From NCBI GenBank assembly GCA_001897295.1, contig MKSN01000001.1:1-64000 (forward strand): a DNA stretch of 64,000 nucleotides. The letters run 5' to 3'. Source of the stretch: Candidatus Saccharibacteria bacterium 49-20. Lineage in GTDB: Bacteria > Patescibacteriota > Saccharimonadia > Saccharimonadales > Saccharimonadaceae. The translations under genes and the position numbers were made by a program. How positions within the stretch are numbered: the stretch's first letter is position 1; the number at the start of each line of letters is the position of its first letter. Shown in pieces: positions 43,301 through 49,934 of this stretch. The notes under the pieces are model-generated. The model worked only from the letters and a program-made list of their open reading frames with translations, made no database searches and had not been told where the DNA came from.

Positions 43301-44208
43301 AAATAGCTATCCTATCCAACGGTCCTGGAAATTACTCTACCAAGCGCCTCAAAGAGGTTGCCCTTGCTCGTGGTCACGAAGTCACGATTATTAAGTACAA
43401 AGAATGCTACGCTTCGATTGAAAAGAACAACCCGACGGTAAGCTACAAGGGTGAAGACCTAAGTAAATTCGATGCAATCATTCCGCGCATCGCTTCGTAC
43501 ATGACTCGCTACGGCACGGCGATTGTGCGCCAGCTTGAAATGCAGGGTGTCTATACAATCTCTAGCTCGATTGCCATTAACCGTTCACGCGACAAGCTCC
43601 GTAGTATGCAGCTCCTCGCGAAAGCGGGCGTTGGTGTGCCAAAGACCGTCTTTTCTCGTAACTCTGCCGACATCGATGACCTTATCGATAAGCTCGGTGG
43701 CACTCCGGTAATCATTAAGCTTGCACGTGGCACGCATGGAAATGGTGTGGTGCTTGCAGAAACCAAGAAGGCGGCAAAGTCTGTACTTCAGGCGTTCTAC
43801 CTTACCAACGAAGACGGTACGAACATCCTCCTGCAAGAATTCGTGAAAGAATCAGCCGGTACTGACATTCGTGCCTTTGTAGTGGGTGGTCGTGTGGTTG
43901 CAAGTATGAAGCGCCAGAGCCTCGACGACGACTTTCGTTCTAATCTTCACAAGGGTGGAGAGGGTACGGTTATTAAGTTGACCGAAGAAGAGCGCAAGAT
44001 GGCCATTAAGGCAGCGCGCGCCATGGGACTTAACGTTGCTGGTGTCGACATGATGCGTTCTGAACGCGGTCCACTTATCCTTGAGGTAAATGCCAGTCCT
44101 GGATTTGGTATTGAAAAAGTGACTGGACGCGACGTTGCAACGCCAATTATTGAGTATGTCGAGCTTAACGCGAAGCGACGCAACAAAAAAGATAAAGTTG
44201 GCGCGTAG
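43297..44208 (+). CDS. rimK: RimK-family ATP-grasp alpha-L-glutamate ligase
   Basis: 303 residues, standard RimK length. [29 protein letters not shown] forms the pre-domain; ATP-grasp motifs are [49 protein letters not shown], ..[30 protein letters not shown] and [14 protein letters not shown]. RimK adds glutamates to the C-terminus of S6 in E. coli; relatives act on other carboxylates (lysine biosynthesis, coenzyme F420, mycosporine). The retropepsin-like partner upstream favours the S6-type function. Confidence 0.92.
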   Translation: [303 protein letters not shown]

Positions 44209-44231
44209 CGTAACTTCAACTCGAAAATGAT

Positions 44232-44260
44232 ATACTGGGCCTTATGGATAGGCCCAGTAT
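44232..44260 (+). promoter_or_regulatory. 10-bp dyad over the promoter and start codon of the DUF192 gene
   Basis: ATACTGGGCC (44232-44241) and GGCCCAGTAT (44251-44260) are perfect inverted arms; the 9-nt centre holds the ATG (44244). The left arm overlaps the TATACT -10 (44231-44236), which ends 7 nt before the ATG. With a leaderless transcript only the right arm would be in RNA, so a DNA operator is more likely than a hairpin. Confidence 0.55.
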
Positions 44261-44741
44261 TCGTATCTGGCGACCAGCAACAACTTATGTATTAATCGGT
44301 GGGCTGGTGGCACTTCTTGTCGCTTCGGTGATTGCCTATATAGTGGCGACATTTCAGCCGACGACACTCGTACGAGTGGGCAGTGGCGCATATAGCGTAT
44401 GGGTTGCAAATACCGAGGCCGAGCGCATTCAAGGGCTGTCGGGCGTCAAAGAACTGTCAAAGAACGGCGGTCTTTTAATGGCGTTCCCGGAAGACGGCAA
44501 GTGGGGTATCTGGATGAAGGATATGTATGTGCCGCTTGATATTGTGTGGCTTGATAGTAAAAAGAAAGTGGTTCACATTGTAACGGACGCGAGTCCTGAA
44601 CTTTCAACCACAAAAACTTTTGTGCCTAAAGACCCATCTCGGTATGTGCTCGAGCTTCCGGCAGGAAGTGTGCAGAAGGCGGGTATCAAGAGGGGCATGC
44701 TGGCGGATTTTAGCGATCAAGAAACGGGGGATTCGTTCTGA
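44244..44741 (+). CDS. DUF192 family membrane-anchored protein
   Basis: 165 residues: N-terminal transmembrane helix (about 15-37) followed by an extracytoplasmic DUF192 domain (about 45-160) with the family pattern ANTEAERIQGLSGVKEL, GMLF-type stretch GGLLMAFPEDGKWGIWMKDMYVPLDIVWLD and KRGML near the end. The DUF192 function is unknown; the fold is small and beta-rich. Followed by a 1-nt overlap to a membrane protein gene, so probably an operon. Confidence 0.92.
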   Translation: MDRPSIRIWRPATTYVLIGGLVALLVASVIAYIVATFQPTTLVRVGSGAYSVWVANTEAERIQGLSGVKELSKNGGLLMAFPEDGKWGIWMKDMYVPLDIVWLDSKKKVVHIVTDASPELSTTKTFVPKDPSRYVLELPAGSVQKAGIKRGMLADFSDQETGDSF

Positions 44742-45229
44742 TGATTCCAATTATTGTGTTGGCTGGTGTGGCGCTTGGGCTATTTTTCGGCGCCTTCATT
44801 TCGAAACGGCGCTTCGGGCTTTTAGGTTTGGCGCTTACTGCCGGCGCGACGCTTAGCACAATCTGGAGCTACAACGCCGGGTTGGTGGTTGCGGCAACGG
44901 GCGTGGTGCCTGATGGTGTGATTACCCAGGCGGTAGCCCAATCGCTTGTAGTATTACTACCGGCAATCCTGCTGCTTTTCCACGGCTATTCATACAAGGG
45001 GATAGTAGGTCGGCTTGTAGGCGCGGTGCTTTTTACGGTACTCGCACTCGCTTTCTTGGTTGAGCCGTTAAGTTATGCGCTGCCCCTGGATGGATCGGGT
45101 GGTGTGGTGTATTCAACGATTCGCCAGTATAAAGATATTATCATTAGCGCAGGGGTAATCCTTGCGGTCATCGACCTCTTTTTCACCAAACCGGCTCATC
45201 TTGCAGAGAAGTCAAAGAAGAAGCACTAA
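44741..45229 (+). CDS. unknown membrane protein (CvpA-like topology)
   Basis: 162 residues, about four to five transmembrane helices (about 2-20, 26-44, 58-80, 88-108, 130-150). The first part (MIPIIVLAGVALGLFFGAFISKRRFGLLGLALTAGATLS) resembles the N-terminus of CvpA-type proteins, but similarity is weak. No catalytic motif. Shares its start with the DUF192 stop, so the two may work together. Confidence 0.75.
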   Translation: MIPIIVLAGVALGLFFGAFISKRRFGLLGLALTAGATLSTIWSYNAGLVVAATGVVPDGVITQAVAQSLVVLLPAILLLFHGYSYKGIVGRLVGAVLFTVLALAFLVEPLSYALPLDGSGGVVYSTIRQYKDIIISAGVILAVIDLFFTKPAHLAEKSKKKH

Positions 45230-45258
45230 TTGACATATCACCCCTGTTGCTATATACT
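45230..45258 (+). promoter_or_regulatory. promoter of tRNA-Lys
   Basis: Consensus -35 TTGACA (45230-45235), 17-bp spacer, -10 TATACT (45253-45258); the tRNA begins 12 nt later. Confidence 0.88.
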
Positions 45259-45269
45259 CCATAGGGTCC

Positions 45270-45346
45270 GGGACCGTAGCTCAGCTGGTTAGAGCACCTG
45301 CCTTTTAAGCAGGGTGTCATGGGTTCAAGCCCCATCGGTCCCTCCA
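45270..45346 (+). tRNA. tRNA-Lys (anticodon TTT)
   Basis: Acceptor GGGACCG/CGGTCCC, D stem GCTC/GAGC, anticodon stem CCTGC/GCAGG with loop CTTTTAA (anticodon TTT), T loop TTCAAGC, and encoded CCA. Confidence 0.96.
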
Positions 45347-45352
45347 TATAAA

Positions 45353-45406
45353 GAACATCCCTTTGATTCTTTACCGAATCTGTCGCTACCGGGGGTGTTT
45401 TTTATT
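45353..45406 (+). terminator. possible terminator behind tRNA-Lys
   Basis: AACATCCC and GGGGTGTT can pair across a loop of about 30 nt and are followed by a T-run. The long loop makes it weaker evidence than other terminators here. Confidence 0.5.
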
Positions 45407-45448
45407 TGGCTTTTGATTTTTTGGCGAGAGCGGTATAGTGGACAGTAC

Positions 45449-46024
45449 ATGGGGCATCACACAAACAGTAAGGGTTTTACGATTGTCGAACTGATTATTG
45501 TCGTCGTAGTGATTGCGATTCTTGCGACGGTTACTATCGTCGCGTATCGAGGGGTAACGAAATCCGCCTATAACACCCAAATTGTCAGCGGGACAAGCTC
45601 TTATTATGATGCTATTAAAACCTACTACCTTGCAAAACGCACCTATCCTAAGACCCAACGCGAGCTTGATGGGCAGCGAATCGCAATGACATGTCTTGGT
45701 ACGGGATACAAAAACGCAGCATGTGGCCAGGTGACGGGCGTGAATGTCTATGAAGATGCAGCCTTCAACTCACAGATGATGAGTTTTTTGAAGTCGACGA
45801 CAAATCCGGTTTCCGATATGACAATCCCCGTTCCAGGTGAATCATACATAGGTGCGGTGTATGGCATCGATTCTACAAGTGCAAGTAGTACTGGGTATGC
45901 ACGGGTCATTGAGTACGCGCTGCATGGTAAAAACCAAAGTTGTGGTATTTCTGATGCGTGGGCATATAGCAGTTCAAATGATTCAACTGCTTGCGAAATT
46001 GTGATTGAAGAAATTAGCTTTTAA
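45449..46024 (+). CDS. type IV prepilin
   Basis: 191 residues from the ATG at 45449; a longer in-frame start at 45314 would lie inside the tRNA and is rejected. Leader MGHHTNSKG precedes FTIVELIIVVVVIAILATVTIVAYRGV with Glu5. The globular domain has four Cys (MTCLGTGYKNAACG; NQSCGIS.. TACEIV), likely two disulfides. TATAGT lies 9 nt before the ATG. comEC follows, so this pilin could serve DNA uptake. Confidence 0.92.
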   Translation: MGHHTNSKGFTIVELIIVVVVIAILATVTIVAYRGVTKSAYNTQIVSGTSSYYDAIKTYYLAKRTYPKTQRELDGQRIAMTCLGTGYKNAACGQVTGVNVYEDAAFNSQMMSFLKSTTNPVSDMTIPVPGESYIGAVYGIDSTSASSTGYARVIEYALHGKNQSCGISDAWAYSSSNDSTACEIVIEEISF

Positions 46025-46064
46025 AGTTTAAAACTAGTTCACGCGCACTTTATACCATAAGGGT

Positions 46065-47504
46065 ATGAAATGGATGCAGCGTAAAATTCATGTGTCGTGG
46101 CGTATCGCGGGTGCGTGTGCCTGTTTTGTGGTAGGCGTCGCAGTTTCACAGATGCTACGTGCGCCTCCGTGGCTGGGGTTTGCGGCCGTGCCGTTACTGG
46201 TCGGGGTTTTATTTTTGCGGCAGGTGTGGGGTTTAACGATTTTGGGTGCGCTAGCAGTCGGTGCGGGTATTTCTTATGGCTCGCTTCACTTGGTAGGACG
46301 CGATATCTATAAGTATGTGTATGACACGACGAGTGCAGTATCGGGAAGGGTCAAGGAGGATATTTCGAAAAGCGCTTCGGGGACATATTCGTTGCAGCTT
46401 GATGGGGTGTACATTGGTGGAGTGACTTTTCCGGGTACGATTCTCGTGACGAGTCGGGTGACGGCGGGAGCCTTGAGGGGCGACACGGTCTATTTTGAAG
46501 GTAGGATAGGCGAGGGGTTTGCAAGTTTCCCTGCGGTCGTATCAGTGCTGAGTATCGACCGAGTGGAGCGTCAACAATTTGGTGATGTCGGGCGCGAGAT
46601 ACGTGACGGGTTTGCCGAAAAAGTCAGGGTGGTTATTCCGGAGCCACAGGCGAGTCTAGGTATTGGGTTTCTCACAGGCCAAAAGAGCGCGCTTCCGGTA
46701 GATCTCGCTGATGCTTTAAAAATTGCAGGACTCACCCATATTGTGGTTGCGAGTGGCTATAATCTGACTATTTTGGTGCGAGTGGCAAGAAAACTTCTTC
46801 TAAGGGTATCTAAGTATCTCTCTGCGGTTTCGGCGGGAATTATGATCCTGGGATTCATGATGATTACTGGCTTAAGCCCAAGTATGACAAGGGCGGGGCT
46901 CGTGTCGGGTATGAGTTTATTGTCGGGATATTACGGGCATGCGTTTCATCCATTGGTACTGCTGCCGATTGCCGCAGCGATAACGGTTGCTTTCCAGCCA
47001 AGTTATGTGTGGGGTGATTTAGGTTGGCAATTAAGTTTCGTGGCATTTGCGGGTGTGATGATTGTGGCGCCGCTCCTTCATGCGTATTTCTTTGGTGCCA
47101 AGGAGCCGAGTATTATGCGCCAGCTACTAGGTGAGACAATCGCTGCGCACCTAGTCACTATTCCGATTATTGCGCTCGGGTTCGGCACTATTTCAAATGT
47201 TGCGATTATCGCAAACCTTCTTGTGGTGCCGTTAGTACCACTTGCGATGCTCCTTACGTTTGGGTGCGGGATTGGCGTGCTGTTTGGTGTGCCACTAATA
47301 GAATGGGTAGCCATGCTTACGAGCTGGCTCTTAGGCTACATGACGAATGTCGCCTATTTCGTGGCTGATATTCCCTGGGCGCAGAGCGAGATTCTCACAG
47401 AGAGGTGGTTTTGGTTGATGTACGTGTGTATTCTTGGCGGAGCCTGCGTGTGGATGTGGCGAAAATCAAACTATAACTTTCGCCAAAGTCAGATTATCGT
47501 GTAA
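46065..47504 (+). CDS. comEC: ComEC/Rec2-family competence membrane protein
   Basis: 479 residues. N-terminal membrane helices and an OB-like domain (about 85-180) precede the competence domain with GFLTGQKSALPVDLADALKIAGLTHIVVASGYNLTIL, where SGYN replaces the usual SG.H/N, then six to eight transmembrane helices. The C-terminal metallo-beta-lactamase-like domain of full ComEC is absent, so strand degradation would need another nuclease. ComEC forms the channel for single-stranded DNA. Together with the pilus genes and RecA this suggests natural transformation. Confidence 0.92.
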   Translation: MKWMQRKIHVSWRIAGACACFVVGVAVSQMLRAPPWLGFAAVPLLVGVLFLRQVWGLTILGALAVGAGISYGSLHLVGRDIYKYVYDTTSAVSGRVKEDISKSASGTYSLQLDGVYIGGVTFPGTILVTSRVTAGALRGDTVYFEGRIGEGFASFPAVVSVLSIDRVERQQFGDVGREIRDGFAEKVRVVIPEPQASLGIGFLTGQKSALPVDLADALKIAGLTHIVVASGYNLTILVRVARKLLLRVSKYLSAVSAGIMILGFMMITGLSPSMTRAGLVSGMSLLSGYYGHAFHPLVLLPIAAAITVAFQPSYVWGDLGWQLSFVAFAGVMIVAPLLHAYFFGAKEPSIMRQLLGETIAAHLVTIPIIALGFGTISNVAIIANLLVVPLVPLAMLLTFGCGIGVLFGVPLIEWVAMLTSWLLGYMTNVAYFVADIPWAQSEILTERWFWLMYVCILGGACVWMWRKSNYNFRQSQIIV

Positions 47505-48233
47505 CTACCGTGGACGCTCGCGGGCAATGGTGCGTGCCATATCGGCAAACATATCGTCGATAAGGTCTTTGCTAAACGCGTGATATTTCCTTTTTACCGC
47601 CGTTTTAATAAGGAAGTCGGCTACTGCTGGGTTTTTTGGAAGAATCGAACCATGTAGGTAGGTGCCGATCACGTTTTTGTAAATCGCACCTTCGTGGCCG
47701 TCTTTTGAGTTGTTTCCCGCGCCACGCACCACTGTGGCAAACGGTTTTACGTGCTCGCCAAGGAAGGTCTGCCCACTGTGGTTTTCGTAGCCAATGATTT
47801 CGCCAAAGGCATCACTTGTGGTGACGATATTTCCAATGAGTCGCTCATTTGTGCCGTAGGTTTCAACGTCAAGAACCCCAATACCCTCGAGGCTGACGTT
47901 ATTAAGTGTGCGGAAGAAGTGGCCAAACAGCTGGTAAAGTCCACACACCATAAGCATTGGGGTGCCATCTTCGGCCCATTTTTTAAGAGTCGGTCCAATT
48001 TTCAGAAGGTCGGCATGGATTTTTTCCTGCCCGCTATCCTGACCACCACCACCAATGACGATATCAGCAGATTTAGGGAAAGTATTACCCACGTTGTAGT
48101 GGATAACCTTTGGCGCATACCCATACCACTCGAGTCGACGCACAAGTACTTGGAGGTTACCGTGATCGCCGTAGATATTCATATCGCGCGGGTATAGCTG
48201 GACAATAACGATTTGTTTTTTTGCATCACTCAT
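47505..48233 (-). CDS. gatD: lipid II isoglutaminyl synthase, glutamine amidotransferase subunit GatD
   Basis: 242 residues. Class I (CobB/CobQ-like) glutaminase: nucleophile C97 in MLMVCGLYQLFG and H194 in IGTYLHGSILPKNP. VQLYPRDMNIYGDHGNLQVL at the start is typical of GatD. It supplies ammonia to MurT, which amidates the alpha-carboxyl of D-Glu in lipid II. Start overlaps the murT stop by 4 nt. Confidence 0.95.
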   Translation of the reverse strand: MSDAKKQIVIVQLYPRDMNIYGDHGNLQVLVRRLEWYGYAPKVIHYNVGNTFPKSADIVIGGGGQDSGQEKIHADLLKIGPTLKKWAEDGTPMLMVCGLYQLFGHFFRTLNNVSLEGIGVLDVETYGTNERLIGNIVTTSDAFGEIIGYENHSGQTFLGEHVKPFATVVRGAGNNSKDGHEGAIYKNVIGTYLHGSILPKNPAVADFLIKTAVKRKYHAFSKDLIDDMFADMARTIARERPR

Positions 48234-49498
48234 GAGACAACCTCGACACGCGTAATTTTAGAAAGTTCTTTGCGAAGGGTGAGCATCGCGGTGTAGGTAC
48301 AATAAATTCGCTTTGGCATGGCATCGTGACGCGCAATAAAATCAGCGAGTGCTCTAGCGAGTTCGGTATCAACTTTTTCCATACCTACTTCATCGTATTG
48401 AAGACGAAGCGCCATGTCGTAGGCGCGGATACCGGTGACGTATACTGGGTTGTCCGAAAGTTTCGTGAAGTCGACGTCCCAGAGCCATGACATATCGCGA
48501 CCATCTGCGTAGTTATCGTTAATCGCAATCATCGTTGCGTAGCCGTCGGGGTCGTATGATTCGAGTCCGAGGCGGAAGCCGGAAGGATTTTTGACAAGGA
48601 CGAGCTCGAGCGGCTGTCCACCTACATTAAGCGTTTCACCGCGACCAAACGCCGGTGTGACGGTAGAGAGTGCGCCAAGGAGACTGTTAACCGATGCGGT
48701 CGGTTCGATTGCACGCACGAGCGCAAGTGCGGCAGCACTGTTGAAAATGTTATACACGCCCTTTAGTTTGAGCGGTGTCACGAAAGCCTTTTTGTTAATC
48801 GTAAATGCCGCGCCTTTTTCATTGAAGTCTTTTAGTACAACATCCGCATCCGGCCTTTTTGCGGCTTTTTTGGAAACGGCTTCATCGTGAAGTTCGTCAT
48901 CAGTCGGGAACTGCGAAAGCAAGTTGTCGGCAAGCCCAAAGTAGCGTACTTCGGTTGAAAGCTTTGGCGCAATTGCGCGAATGCGCCCGTCCTCTCGATT
49001 CAAGACTACTGTGTGCGTGGTGGCGCGGGCGATTTGTTCAAGCATGCGTGCGGTGGTGTCAATTTCACCAAAGCGATCAAGTTGGTCGCGCATCACGTTA
49101 AGAAGAAGCGAGTAGTGAGGCGGCACAACTTCTACAAACTTTACGGCATGCGCTTCATCGAGTTCGAGCACTGCGATATCGGCATCGAGTTTTCCTTTTA
49201 CGTCAATTTCTCCAAGTAGTGCAGCAGCAACACCGCGCACGAAGTTGCTCCCGGTACGGTTGGTGAACACCTTGAGGCCTTGCGATTCGAGCAGTGAAAC
49301 CACCATTTTTGTGGTAGTCGTTTTGCCGTTCGTACCACTAATCACAACGACACCATGAGGAAGCTGGGCGAGCGTGTCAGGAACGAACGAAGGGCTGATG
49401 CGCTCAACAAAAAGGCCCGGAAGGGCAGATCCGCCGCCACGGAGGCGAGCGGCGTAGCGCACGGCTTTGCCAAGAATAATCGTAAAAGATTGAGGCAT
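48230..49498 (-). CDS. murT: lipid II isoglutaminyl synthase subunit MurT (without zinc ribbon)
   Basis: 422 residues from the ATG at 49498; TATAAT lies 7 nt upstream. Mur-ligase ATP site VVISGTNGKTTTTKM (about 52-66), central domain ..DIAVLELDEAHAVKFVEVVPPHYSLLLNVMRDQLDR and the C-terminal MurT signature ..MIAINDNYADGRDMSWLWDVDFTKL with the catalytic Asp. The four-Cys zinc ribbon inserted in the central domain of S. aureus and other MurT proteins is missing: only one Cys is found, near the C-terminus. Forms the MurT/GatD complex with the next gene. Confidence 0.94.
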   Translation of the reverse strand: MPQSFTIILGKAVRYAARLRGGGSALPGLFVERISPSFVPDTLAQLPHGVVVISGTNGKTTTTKMVVSLLESQGLKVFTNRTGSNFVRGVAAALLGEIDVKGKLDADIAVLELDEAHAVKFVEVVPPHYSLLLNVMRDQLDRFGEIDTTARMLEQIARATTHTVVLNREDGRIRAIAPKLSTEVRYFGLADNLLSQFPTDDELHDEAVSKKAAKRPDADVVLKDFNEKGAAFTINKKAFVTPLKLKGVYNIFNSAAALALVRAIEPTASVNSLLGALSTVTPAFGRGETLNVGGQPLELVLVKNPSGFRLGLESYDPDGYATMIAINDNYADGRDMSWLWDVDFTKLSDNPVYVTGIRAYDMALRLQYDEVGMEKVDTELARALADFIARHDAMPKRIYCTYTAMLTLRKELSKITRVEVVS

Positions 49499-49547
49499 AT
49501 CCTTTATTATAGCGCGAAAAGTACTCGATATACCGTATAATAAAAGC

Positions 49548-49934
49548 ATGTTTCTGGTGGGACTAATATCCTGGTGGTATGGCCGAGGTTGGGTAGGTCA
49601 GTGGAGGCGCGTAGCGCATCGTTTCGCGTTAACCCTTGAATTCTTCTCGGTCGGGCAACTTTTATCGACGCTATTTTCACCATTTCGTCAGATTTCTGCG
49701 AATGGCGGAAGTGATGGCTCGATAGGAAGTGAGCTTCGCGCCTTTATTGACCAGCTTATTTCGCGAATAATCGGCGCATTCGTGCGGTTCTTCACGATTC
49801 TCTTCGGTATTGTGGTGATTATTCTGCAGGCAGTGTATGAAACGGTCATTATGGTTGCGTGGTGGTTCTTGCCACTACTGCCAGTGGCTGGGTTTATCAT
49901 GCTTGCAATTGGATGGGTACCGACATGGATGTAA
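49548..49934 (+). CDS. small membrane protein upstream of the Clp-like ATPase
   Basis: 128 residues. N-terminal W-rich amphipathic part (MFLVGLISWWYGRGWVGQWRRVAHRF) followed by two to three transmembrane helices (about 65-90 and 95-125). TATAATAAAAGC precedes the ATG (leaderless). Its last codons overlap the start of the Clp-like ATPase, which itself has two N-terminal membrane helices; a membrane complex of the two is a natural inference. No family recognised. Confidence 0.75.
   Translation: MFLVGLISWWYGRGWVGQWRRVAHRFALTLEFFSVGQLLSTLFSPFRQISANGGSDGSIGSELRAFIDQLISRIIGAFVRFFTILFGIVVIILQAVYETVIMVAWWFLPLLPVAGFIMLAIGWVPTWM

Noticed and set aside
45314-45448. Longer N-terminus for the prepilin upstream of comEC
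   Set aside because: It would begin inside tRNA-Lys; the prepilin leader requires the start at 45449.
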